64,000 bases of DNA from a virus: positions 496,001 through 560,000 of the IMG/VR virus record IMGVR_UViG_3300046665_000548. One strand, 5' to 3'. The notes beneath the pieces are model-generated. The model made no database searches and had not been told where the DNA came from. It saw nothing but the letters and a program-made list of their open reading frames with translations. A program made the position numbers and the translations under genes. This document shows, piece after piece, positions 7,604 to 15,105 of this stretch (its first letter is position 1; every line of letters starts with the position of its first letter).

Positions 7604-8349
7604 GAGCGGTTCTCAAGATACGGAATGATATGTGTTTCGCTGATGACCGTGGCCACGTCGAGAGTTTCTTCGACGCCCTCGTTGAGTAAGCGACCATTGA
7701 CGTTCAAAGCAATTTTGAACAAGAAGCTTGCCGTGCAAGGGATGAAGGCAACCGCGATACCAGCGAAGAATGCTCCTAGATTATTCCTCATAGCATCCAA
7801 GTTCACGCCAGCCTGCATGAAAGGCCAGAACGCCATCACGACGCCGCCTACAGTGGCAAGGATGCCGATCCAAATGATCTGCGATGCGAAGAATTCACCA
7901 ATGCTCGCGTTGCGTTCCAGCTTCGAAGCGAGAACATCCATCAGAATGCGTTGATCGATGCGATGCTTGGGATCGTTCTTCGCACGGTCGCACAAAGCAG
8001 AGACGTGGTTGGCGAACGGAGATGCAGCTATTCTAAAATGACTACCATTCTGGCTCACAAGAACCACCGCGTCATCGGTACTCATAACATCTGATAGAGC
8101 ATTCTCTCGAAGCCATTTCAGTGCTTCGGTAAGACTACGATGTTGTTTAGATACAGAGAGCACCTGCACGCCTGCGAATATTTCTCCGAAGACGTACACC
8201 ACTAGGAGCACAAGGCTCAGGTGAGAATGATCGTGCCTGATCATAATCTGAGGCAGACCAAGAAAAGTCATCCCGATGATCGCAAAGATCACCACAGTGA
8301 TGTACAGGAGCCAAGATAGGAATAATTTATGTGTGATTAGCATTTGCAT
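7600..8349 (-). CDS. MotA/TolQ/ExbB-like proton-channel protein
   Basis: A 249-residue protein with four membrane segments (about residues 10-32, 45-65, 160-180 and 195-215). The third, IGILATVGGVVMAFW, and fourth, FFAGIAVAFIPCTASF, correspond to the conserved pore helices of MotA/TolQ/ExbB proteins. The AUG at 8349 preceded by GAGGGAGTG is preferred to an upstream in-frame AUG at 8394, because a late promoter box lies between them. The stop overlaps the ExbD-like gene by 4 nt. A phage-encoded proton-driven motor module could energise the envelope during lysis or entry; this is speculative. Confidence 0.75.
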   Translation of the reverse strand: MQMLITHKLFLSWLLYITVVIFAIIGMTFLGLPQIMIRHDHSHLSLVLLVVYVFGEIFAGVQVLSVSKQHRSLTEALKWLRENALSDVMSTDDAVVLVSQNGSHFRIAASPFANHVSALCDRAKNDPKHRIDQRILMDVLASKLERNASIGEFFASQIIWIGILATVGGVVMAFWPFMQAGVNLDAMRNNLGAFFAGIAVAFIPCTASFLFKIALNVNGRLLNEGVEETLDVATVISETHIIPYLENRS

Positions 8350-8380
8350 TACACTCCCTCGGACATTTGCCGCGAGAAGG

Positions 8381-8386
8381 TATTTA
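8381..8386 (-). promoter_or_regulatory. Late promoter box for ExbB-like operon
   Basis: GACTAAATACC on the minus strand lies 31 nt before the AUG at 8349, leaving room for a normal leader with ribosome-binding site. Confidence 0.6.
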
Positions 8387-8464
8387 GTCCGCATTTAACC
8401 GGATTTTTGGGCTGTGCTCAAACTATCAGCGTTTGCAACAAGCTTAGGCTGGAACCGCTGTCGG

Positions 8465-8492
8465 TTGACTCAGAAGAATTTTCTGGTAGATT
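8465..8492 (+). promoter_or_regulatory. Early-type extended -10 promoter, predicted leaderless for argS
   Basis: TTGACT (8465-8470), a 16-nt spacer ending in TGG, and TAGATT (8487-8492). The AUG of argS at 8499 follows after 6 nt, at the expected +1. The same consensus recurs at 28640, 29222, 51083 and 53092. Confidence 0.75.
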
Positions 8493-8498
8493 GGTTCA

Positions 8499-10148
8499 AT
8501 GAGCATGTTGCACCACCTTGATACCATCGTAGCAAAAGAGTTCCAGCGCGTAACCGGTCATTCGGTTGCCCGGCTCTCTCGTGCGCGCTTCGAACACGGC
8601 GATTTTCAGTCCAATGCGGCGATGGAAGTCGCGGCTAAGACCGGCCGTCCGGCGTTGGATATTGCTCAAGCAGTTTGCGATGGCCTTAGCCGCTGGACGC
8701 AGATCGGCTCGGCAGAGGTTGCCGCGAATGGGTTCATTAATATCCGCGTCGCGGATCATTATCTTGAGTCATTCGCCCTGCTCAGCCACAAAATCTTTCC
8801 ACGCGAGTCCGGAAAAACGATCATCATCGACTTTGGCGGACCCAATGTGGCAAAGCCATTGCATGTCGGTCATCTACGATCTCTCGTGATCGGGGAGAGC
8901 CTACAGCGCATCTTCCGAGCCTTGGGCGCTAACGTGATCAGCGACGCTCATTTTGGTGACTGGGGTCTCCAGATGGGGATGCTGATTTCCGAAATCGAAC
9001 TCCACGATGGCTCCCTTCCTGCTCAGGCGGAAGAGCTTTTGAAGCTCTATCCTGAGGCCGCAGCGGCATGCGCGGCTGATCCTGATCGAATGAAACTTGC
9101 CCAAGAGGCAACGGCGCGTCTCCAGCATGATGAACCGAATGCGATTCGCATTTGGAAACACGTGACTGCGCTATCAAAGGCCAGCCAGGAACCAGATTTC
9201 AATCGCCTCGGGGTCAAGTTCGATCTTCTGCTGGGCGAGTCCGATGTTGAATGGGCCATCAAACCGATGCTCGCGATTATTGGTGATCGCGCCGAAGAAG
9301 ACGCCGGGGCTTTGGTTGTTCGAGTCAGCGAGCCCGACGATAAGAAAGAGGTCCCACCGTTGCTGCTCGTCAAGAGCGACGGATCGTATCTCTATGGCAC
9401 GACCGATCTCGCAACCATCGTAGAGCGGATGAAGCTCGAACCGGATCGTATTCTGTATGTGGTCGATCAACGCCAAAACCTACATTTCGAACAAGTCTTT
9501 CGTGCTGCTCGTAAATTTGGCTTCACCACGAAGCACGATGGCAGCACGACTGACCTCGTGCATATCGGTTTTGGCACGGTAAACGATAAGAGCGGGAAGG
9601 CGTACAAGACCCGCGAAGGCGGAGTAGCTTTGCTGTCGGACCTTCTAGATCAGTCGGTCGCGAAAGCCGCCGAACGCGCGCCAACTCCCGCAGCGGCCGA
9701 GAAAATCGGCGTGGGGGCGGTCAAGTATGCGGACCTGAATACGTGGCGAATTTCCGGATACAAGTTCGATCTTGACCGCATGCTCTCGTTCGAGGGTAAG
9801 ACCGGTCCGTACGTCCAGTATGCCTGCGTTCGGCTGCGCGCGATCTTCGAAAAGACGACGATCCCCACAGACTGGCGATTTCGCATCACTGCGCCGGAAG
9901 AACGCGCGCTGCTCGTCGCGTGTCTGGATTTCCAGACCAGGGTGGAAACGGCGGCAGATCGTTATGCGCCGAATGAAATCGCGGAATACGCATTCAATCT
10001 CGCGCAAGAGTTCAGCCGGTTCTATACGAATTGTCCGGTCCTCGGCTCTCCAGAGGAACGGTCTCGTTTGTGCCTCTGCGCGCTGACGTTCAAAATATTG
10101 AGCCAGTGTCTATACCTACTTGGAATTGACGTTCCAGAGAGGATGTAG
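8499..10148 (+). CDS. argS: Arginyl-tRNA synthetase
   Basis: A 549-residue class I synthetase of near-normal bacterial length that charges tRNA-Arg with arginine. It has an N-terminal additional domain (residues 1-100), the HIGH-type signature HVGHL at 122-126, the central YGTTDLA and DQRQNLHFEQVF blocks, a KMSKS-equivalent KSGKAYKTREGG, and the C-terminal anticodon-binding helical domain ending LGIDVPERM. All core motifs look intact. Two start codons (8499, 8505) are possible. Full aminoacyl-tRNA synthetases are rare in phages. The window holds no tRNA-Arg, so it presumably acts on host tRNA or one encoded elsewhere. Confidence 0.96.
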   Translation: MSMLHHLDTIVAKEFQRVTGHSVARLSRARFEHGDFQSNAAMEVAAKTGRPALDIAQAVCDGLSRWTQIGSAEVAANGFINIRVADHYLESFALLSHKIFPRESGKTIIIDFGGPNVAKPLHVGHLRSLVIGESLQRIFRALGANVISDAHFGDWGLQMGMLISEIELHDGSLPAQAEELLKLYPEAAAACAADPDRMKLAQEATARLQHDEPNAIRIWKHVTALSKASQEPDFNRLGVKFDLLLGESDVEWAIKPMLAIIGDRAEEDAGALVVRVSEPDDKKEVPPLLLVKSDGSYLYGTTDLATIVERMKLEPDRILYVVDQRQNLHFEQVFRAARKFGFTTKHDGSTTDLVHIGFGTVNDKSGKAYKTREGGVALLSDLLDQSVAKAAERAPTPAAAEKIGVGAVKYADLNTWRISGYKFDLDRMLSFEGKTGPYVQYACVRLRAIFEKTTIPTDWRFRITAPEERALLVACLDFQTRVETAADRYAPNEIAEYAFNLAQEFSRFYTNCPVLGSPEERSRLCLCALTFKILSQCLYLLGIDVPERM

Positions 10149-10151
10149 ACC

Positions 10152-10430
10152 GTGATCACTGGCTTGGATGTAGTGTTGGCGATGTTCGTGTTAGTGTTGC
10201 TGGTCGTGTGCCCGTTCTTTGTATTGTTGTACTACCAAGGACGCGCACGACCGGGTAGCAACTTCATGAACCCTCTCTTGCCGGGCGTGGTAGTGATCAA
10301 CTGTCTATTGCTGCTGTACGTGATCTTCTACGACGTACCGAAATGGGTTCTGGTGACAGTTGTTTCTCTGTACTTACTTGCGTCGGCCTTACGATTAGTC
10401 CGTTATATGATGGTGAACTATGACAAATAA
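10152..10430 (+). CDS. Small integral membrane protein
   Basis: A 92-residue protein with a GUG start and two or three membrane helices (about residues 5-28, 43-62 and 65-85) and a basic cytoplasmic loop GRARPGS. It begins 3 nt after argS and its end overlaps the next gene by 11 nt. Function is unknown. Confidence 0.7.
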   Translation: MITGLDVVLAMFVLVLLVVCPFFVLLYYQGRARPGSNFMNPLLPGVVVINCLLLLYVIFYDVPKWVLVTVVSLYLLASALRLVRYMMVNYDK

Positions 10431-10614
10431 CGAAGCCGTATTAGAAGCCATTGACAATGAATGGCCTTTCTCTTGGATTTCCAAGGAGATGCAGTTCGTT
10501 CACTCAGCCGTGCATATCGAGCGAGACCTGTCCCGCCTGAAAAGCGATGGCGAACGGCTGCACGATATCTACGACGGCAACGGCCGAATGCGGTCTAACG
10601 GCGGCTTTTGCTAA
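10420..10614 (+). CDS. Small hypothetical protein
   Basis: A 64-residue acidic protein, mostly helical, with no recognisable motif. It overlaps the preceding membrane-protein gene, consistent with coupled translation in the argS operon. A CTGCTC/GAGCAG inverted repeat lies in the gap that follows. Confidence 0.6.
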   Translation: MTNNEAVLEAIDNEWPFSWISKEMQFVHSAVHIERDLSRLKSDGERLHDIYDGNGRMRSNGGFC

Positions 10615-10690
10615 TTTTTTACCTGCTCGGATTGTAATTACTGAGCAGATGTAAGATAAACCACAGATTCTTGAAGGGACCGGAAAGCAA

Positions 10691-12745
10691 ATGACGACAT
10701 CGCTTGATTTCAACAAACTAAAGCACGCAGTGACGCAGCAGTTCGCAAATATTTCGCGAAGCGATCTCTTCTGCGTCGAGATCGACCGTGACGAAATCTG
10801 GCAGACTTACCTGAATGCTTTCCCGGCCGGAACGAATCCGATCTTTCGGGAGCGCACCGAGCATGACTGTTCGTGCTGTCGTTCTTTCATCCGCACCATC
10901 GGCGGCGCGGTCACTATCGATGACAAGGGCAAAGTTGTTTCGCTTTGGGACTTTGTTGTCGATGATCCGGCTTATGCCGCCGTGGCCAAGGTCATGTCGG
11001 AATACGTTCACACCAAGGCCATCGATAACCAGTTCATCCATTTCGAGTCCAAGGTCGGAACGGATCAGAACCGCGAACAGACCGAGGATGGCACGATCAT
11101 CACGTGGAAGCATTTCTACGTTGATCTTCCGCGCCGCAATTCCGGTGTGCCGTTCTTCATGGACAACAAGGCTATTGGCACCAAGCTGGGTGAGATTCGT
11201 GGAAATCACGATGTGTTTCTGCGCGGCGTGGTCGAACTGACTGTCGATGCCGTAGAGACGGTAGTCGATATCATCAAACAGGGCTCGCTCTATCGCGGCA
11301 ATGAATACGCCGAAGGTGTCCAAGATTTCTTGAAGCTGAAGAGGCAATTCGACAAGCTCGCACCGGATCAGCGTGATGGCTGGGTATGGGCGAACGCGAA
11401 CAAGAAAGGCGCTCGCATCCGCAACACCGCTATCGGCACGTTGCTGATCGACCTGTCTGACGGTAAGGACCTCGAAGAGGCCGTGCGCAAGTTCGAAACG
11501 TCGATCATGGCACCGACGAGTTTCAAGCGGCCCACCGCGCTGGTCTCTCCCAAGATGGTTGAGGCGGCGAAGGATCAGGTCGAGAAGCTTGGCCTAACCT
11601 CGGCGTTGAGCCGTCGCTATGCATCGCTGACCGACATCAGCGTGAAAGATATCATTTTCGCGGATCGTTCGGCCAGCAAGGCGATGAAGGACGGCGATCC
11701 GTTCGCGGATATTGCGACAAAGGCGAGCACGCCAAAAGACCTGGGCAAGATCGAAGAAATGCCCATCGAGAAATTCATCAAGGATGTCGTGCCGAATATC
11801 AATTCGCTCGAAATCATGGTTGAAAACAAGCATACGCCGAACTTCGTCAGCTTGATTGCTCCTGTCGATCAGGATGCAGGCAGACTGTTCAAGTGGGGCA
11901 ACAATTTCTCGTGGTCCTACAATGGCGACATGGCTGACTCGATCAAGGAGCGCGTCAAGCAGGCTGGCGGCAATGTTACCGGCGATCTGTGCTGCCGTCT
12001 GGCGTGGTTCAACTACGACGATCTGGATTTCCATCTGATCGAACCGGGTGCGCCTCGTCACAGCAAGTACGAAATCTACTTTCGTACTCGTGGCTCTGCC
12101 TCTCCGGGCGGCGGTCGGCTGGATGTTGACATGAACGCTGGCGGCGGTTCTTCGCGTACTCCGGTGGAGAACATCTTCTACGCCACTCGACGCACGATGA
12201 AGGAAGGGGAATACGAACTCTCCGTCAATCAGTTCGCGCGACGAGAGAGCAAGGACATTGGTTTCGAGGTCGAAATCGATTTCCTCGGGGACGTACAGCG
12301 GTTCGTTTACGATAAGGCGGTCAGTGGCCGCATTACCGTCGCGAAGTTCAAGTATACGCACGCCAACGGGATTGAAATGATTCAATCATTGCAGTCCACC
12401 CAGGCGTCGCGTGAAATCTGGGGCGTCAAAACACAAGCCTTCCAGAAGGTTAACGTCTTGATGCGCTCGCCAAACCATTGGGATGGCGAGAAGGTTGGCA
12501 ATCAGCATTACTTTTTCATGCTTGACGATTGCCAAAACGAAGGTCAGGCTCGCGGATTCTTCAATGAATTCTTGAAGGATGACCTTGAAAAGCATCGCAA
12601 GGTGCTAGAGATCGTCGGCTCCAAAATGAAGACTGAGGAGACGCCGAACCAACTGTCCGGGCTAGGATTCTCGGATACTAAGCGGGCCGAGATCATTGCT
12701 CGGGTCAAAGGCAACTTTACACGCACCATCAAGGTGATGGTGTAA
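10691..12745 (+). CDS. Conserved large phage protein with CxCC segment and YfaP-like C-terminal domain
   Basis: A 684-residue protein of a family I recall from many phages without known function. Features visible are HDCSCCRSFIRTIGG near residues 58-72 (possible metal site), a long helical middle, and a beta-rich C-terminal part where FNYDDLDFHLIEPG, GGRLDVDMNAGGG and GEYELSVNQF resemble YfaP/DUF2135-type sandwiches. The small gene at 12770 follows within 25 nt and often accompanies this family. GAAGGGACCGGAAAG provides the ribosome-binding site. The protein could act in early host takeover, but nothing in the sequence decides this. Confidence 0.8.
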   Translation: MTTSLDFNKLKHAVTQQFANISRSDLFCVEIDRDEIWQTYLNAFPAGTNPIFRERTEHDCSCCRSFIRTIGGAVTIDDKGKVVSLWDFVVDDPAYAAVAKVMSEYVHTKAIDNQFIHFESKVGTDQNREQTEDGTIITWKHFYVDLPRRNSGVPFFMDNKAIGTKLGEIRGNHDVFLRGVVELTVDAVETVVDIIKQGSLYRGNEYAEGVQDFLKLKRQFDKLAPDQRDGWVWANANKKGARIRNTAIGTLLIDLSDGKDLEEAVRKFETSIMAPTSFKRPTALVSPKMVEAAKDQVEKLGLTSALSRRYASLTDISVKDIIFADRSASKAMKDGDPFADIATKASTPKDLGKIEEMPIEKFIKDVVPNINSLEIMVENKHTPNFVSLIAPVDQDAGRLFKWGNNFSWSYNGDMADSIKERVKQAGGNVTGDLCCRLAWFNYDDLDFHLIEPGAPRHSKYEIYFRTRGSASPGGGRLDVDMNAGGGSSRTPVENIFYATRRTMKEGEYELSVNQFARRESKDIGFEVEIDFLGDVQRFVYDKAVSGRITVAKFKYTHANGIEMIQSLQSTQASREIWGVKTQAFQKVNVLMRSPNHWDGEKVGNQHYFFMLDDCQNEGQARGFFNEFLKDDLEKHRKVLEIVGSKMKTEETPNQLSGLGFSDTKRAEIIARVKGNFTRTIKVMV

Positions 12746-12769
12746 CGGTCAACAGAGAAGGAGAAGATA

Positions 12770-13192
12770 ATGTCGGACAACATGTTTTTGCAGGCGGTAC
12801 GTAAGAAGCTTCGCTGGGATTCCGCAAAGGGCTACCTGACAGCGGAAGACCTCTTCGATCTGCCGCTTCGGTCAACTGTCGGCGGACCGAATCTCGATAA
12901 CATTGCAATCGCGCTCGACAAGAAGATCAAGGAAGGCGCTGGCCGCTCGTTCGTGGACGACACCAAGTCCGGCGATGCGACGTTGCAACTCAAGTTCGAT
13001 ATCGTGATGTTCGTCATCAACGAGAAGAAGGCCGAGAACAAGCGCCGCGAAGAAGCGACCGCGAAGGCGGCTCGCAACCAGCGCATTCTCCAGATCATGT
13101 CGGAGAAGCAGGACGATTCGCTCAAGGCAAAGACGCTGGACGAACTCCAGAAGCTCCTGGACGAAGACGGCAAGTCCGTCGAAGCGGCCTAA
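12770..13192 (+). CDS. Conserved phage hypothetical protein
   Basis: A 140-residue helical protein with the pattern KLRWDSAKGYLTAEDLFDLPL near the start and a Lys/Glu-rich coiled coil ending QDDSLKAKTLDELQKLL. I recognise this as a widespread phage family of unknown function, usually next to a protein such as the one at 10691. AGAAGGAGAAG lies just before the AUG and a terminator follows the stop. Confidence 0.8.
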   Translation: MSDNMFLQAVRKKLRWDSAKGYLTAEDLFDLPLRSTVGGPNLDNIAIALDKKIKEGAGRSFVDDTKSGDATLQLKFDIVMFVINEKKAENKRREEATAKAARNQRILQIMSEKQDDSLKAKTLDELQKLLDEDGKSVEAA

Positions 13193-13200
13193 TCAACCTT

Positions 13201-13225
13201 ACAGCCGGGCGTTACGCCCGGCTGT
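13201..13225 (+). terminator. Hairpin terminator after 12770 gene
   Basis: A perfect 11-bp GC-rich stem (13201-13211 with 13215-13225) with a TTA loop, followed by AGCCTTTTGG. The U-run is weak, but position directly after the stop fits termination. Confidence 0.7.
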
Positions 13226-13245
13226 AGCCTTTTGGGGATAATCTG

Positions 13246-13386
13246 ATGTCAGTGACGAGAGCATGTGTTTTTGCCGCCCCTTGGGCAGCGGTGGCCGTTA
13301 CGGCCTGCGTTAGCCCTGGCGCAGCGATCTTTATCGCTGGCGCAGCAGTAGTAGCTAACGGAATCGTTGCTTTGATCGAGATGTAA
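13246..13386 (+). CDS. Very small hydrophobic protein
   Basis: A 46-residue open frame starting MSVTRACVFAAPW. It is almost entirely hydrophobic, with one long or two short membrane segments, and is preceded by TTTTGGGGATAATCTG before AUG. It lies between two terminators, and a bidirectional terminator follows the stop. It may be a small envelope peptide. Conservation should be checked because short frames arise by chance. Confidence 0.5.
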   Translation: MSVTRACVFAAPWAAVAVTACVSPGAAIFIAGAAVVANGIVALIEM

Positions 13387-13425
13387 AGCTTACGCCTGAC
13401 GGCCTTTACTCTATATACCCAAATG

Positions 13426-13453
13426 AATAGAGGGCCATTTTAGGCCCTCTATT
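13426..13453. terminator. Bidirectional terminator between convergent units
   Basis: An 11-bp perfect inverted repeat, AATAGAGGGCC and its complement, with the loop ATTTTA (13437-13442), between plus-strand and minus-strand genes that converge here. Confidence 0.75.
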
Positions 13454-13469
13454 GGTATTTGATCAAGGA

Positions 13470-13610
13470 TTAGTCTTTCTTAACCAGGGTGCTCAAGAAG
13501 GGGACCTTCGAGAAGAGCCAATTGCGGAAATCCACTACGAACTGCGGGGCAGGAAGAATGAACCAAGCAACGAACGCACCAATAAACATATAGAGTAGAG
13601 CAGAAAACAT
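13470..13610 (-). CDS. Small single-helix membrane protein
   Basis: A 46-residue protein with one N-terminal membrane helix (MFSALLYMFIGAFVAWFILP) and a basic C-terminus. GGAG lies 8 nt before the AUG, inside the end of the upstream SGNH gene, which supports a real coupled gene. Function is unknown. Confidence 0.6.
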   Translation of the reverse strand: MFSALLYMFIGAFVAWFILPAPQFVVDFRNWLFSKVPFLSTLVKKD

Positions 13611-13613
13611 AAG

Positions 13614-14441
13614 TTATCTCCAATTAGGTGACTGAATATTTAGCCCTGCGATTACTTGCTCAGCGACATTTGCGGCAGTTTTCACGCCGTAGTGAACCTC
13701 GTCGCGAGCAAAATCCAGGAATGGGTAGGCGGATTCGGCACGGAGGTAATTGTCATCTCTAAGAAAGGTTTTTCGTGAATTCTCAGTAATTTTTGTCCAA
13801 GCCATGAACCAGTACCACGGCACATTGGCCAAAGCGCAAGTTTGATTGACGAGAGTAAAATTAGCTACAAACTCGTACCAATCATCCGCATCAGTTTCTC
13901 TTTCCCACTCATCCACCCACCATCCGCGATTATGCGTCTTGTTATATTGTGGATACGTGACGCGCCGACTTAGGTCTGTGAAAGAACAAACAACCAAAAG
14001 CGGTTTAGCCTGAGACACAAACTGATACACCAGTCGAGCGATCTCGCGATTTCCTACTCCCGGCGAGCCGAGGTTCCAATACGCTAACTTTTCGCCGGTT
14101 GTTTGTTCGATATGCTTGTGAACGATATGCGCCCAAGTCTGCTCGACCGGAATACCAATACCAGCCACCGTCGAGCATCCAACATAGATTACGCATTTCT
14201 CATCAAAAGCGAACGGGTCGCTGCGAAATCCATGATGATTGAAGGCGTACGAAACACTATCTTCCCCCAAGGCAGGTTTTTTCTGCTCACGGAAGCGCTC
14301 TTCGCTATCGGTACTAAACCACGTTTGGGTTCTGGCTCTGAAATTTGACCATCCAGGTCCTCTCGGAATGGTTTTAGTCCAGAGCCAGTTCCCATGGGTA
14401 GGAGGTACCTCTGGTACCCACTCTACCTTCTTCTTTACCAT
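13614..14441 (-). CDS. SGNH/GDSL-like hydrolase
   Basis: A 275-residue protein of the SGNH hydrolase type. VIYVGCSTVAGIG (about residues 83-95) fits block I with the nucleophilic Ser. NLGSPGVGNREI supplies the Gly/Asn region, and RDEVHYG near the C-terminus supplies the catalytic Asp-x-x-His. Such proteins hydrolyse ester or acetyl groups on glycans or lipids. It could edit host surface polysaccharide or a virion glycan, though no signal peptide is present. The neighbouring MazG gene overlaps its start. Confidence 0.75.
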   Translation of the reverse strand: MVKKKVEWVPEVPPTHGNWLWTKTIPRGPGWSNFRARTQTWFSTDSEERFREQKKPALGEDSVSYAFNHHGFRSDPFAFDEKCVIYVGCSTVAGIGIPVEQTWAHIVHKHIEQTTGEKLAYWNLGSPGVGNREIARLVYQFVSQAKPLLVVCSFTDLSRRVTYPQYNKTHNRGWWVDEWERETDADDWYEFVANFTLVNQTCALANVPWYWFMAWTKITENSRKTFLRDDNYLRAESAYPFLDFARDEVHYGVKTAANVAEQVIAGLNIQSPNWR

Positions 14442-14788
14442 TTCTTACCACCAGCAGCTAGTCGCGCTGCTGGTTTATGATCGGCGCGAACCTTGTTGTA
14501 AGCGCGCTTCTCAGCGACTGCTCCATCAAGGTCATAACCGTATGCTCCGGCGTAATCAAAGATTCGAATCAGCGCATCCGCCAACTCGACCTCTGCCATC
14601 TTTCGATGGGGAAGCTTATCGTCCATCAAGCCTTTGCGCTCGCCTTCCATAGCCTCAGAAATTTCCGAGACCATCAGCATGAGCATTTCGCCTTTGTTGC
14701 GCTCCAGCTTCTCGCCAGTTGCGGGATCGTGCCACCAATGCTGGTTGTCTGCGTGGCAATCTTGTGCCAGCTTATTGAGACCAGTCAT
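14435..14788 (-). CDS. MazG-like nucleotide pyrophosphohydrolase
   Basis: A 117-residue all-alpha NTP pyrophosphatase. SEISEAMEGER and AEVELADALIRIFDYAG carry the ExxE...ExxD magnesium-binding pattern of the MazG-like superfamily, followed by the usual RAYNKVRADH tail. Phage members are thought to alter (p)ppGpp or cleanse nucleotide pools. The start is the base after the bS21 gene and the end overlaps the SGNH gene by 7 nt. Confidence 0.88.
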   Translation of the reverse strand: MTGLNKLAQDCHADNQHWWHDPATGEKLERNKGEMLMLMVSEISEAMEGERKGLMDDKLPHRKMAEVELADALIRIFDYAGAYGYDLDGAVAEKRAYNKVRADHKPAARLAAGGKKW

Positions 14789-15021
14789 CAGGTATCCTGA
14801 CGAGAAAGGTTCTTCTTGTGACGAGCTACAGCCTCGGCGTGCTTACGACGGCGGACAGTGCTCGGCTTCTCGTAGAACTGGCGAGCACGAATCTCACGAA
14901 TGAGACCTTCCTGCTTCACCTTGCGTCCGAGAATTCGGATAGCGCCTTCAACGTTGTTGTTACGAACCTCAACAGAGAGGCCACGCTTGTTTTCGAAGGC
15001 ACCGTTCTTATGATTAGACAT
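14788..15021 (-). CDS. rpsU: Ribosomal protein bS21
   Basis: A 77-residue bS21 with LSVEVRNNNVEGAIRILGRK and the FYEKPSTVRRRKHAEAVAR block typical of the family. bS21 binds the 30S platform near the anti-Shine-Dalgarno helix and affects mRNA selection. Phage-encoded bS21 is thought to replace the host copy. Many genes in this window have predicted leaderless mRNAs, so a ribosome-specialising role is attractive but is inference. The start at 15021 leaves a conventional N-terminus; an upstream AUG at 15054 would add 11 unlikely residues. Confidence 0.92.
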   Translation of the reverse strand: MSNHKNGAFENKRGLSVEVRNNNVEGAIRILGRKVKQEGLIREIRARQFYEKPSTVRRRKHAEAVARHKKNLSRQDT

Positions 15022-15105
15022 TAAACCAATAAACTCCAGTATAGGTCTTGACAAGACAATAATTTAGTACAACACCGGTCGCAATATATTTCGATAATAC
15101 TGTGC

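Noticed and set aside
13246-13386. Lipoprotein reading of the small hydrophobic protein
   Set aside because: The only early Cys residues are not in a proper L-x-x-C lipobox after a basic signal peptide.
15046-15060. TTGACA near the bS21 gene as an early promoter
   Set aside because: It faces the plus strand, where no gene follows, and has no -10 at 16-17 nt.
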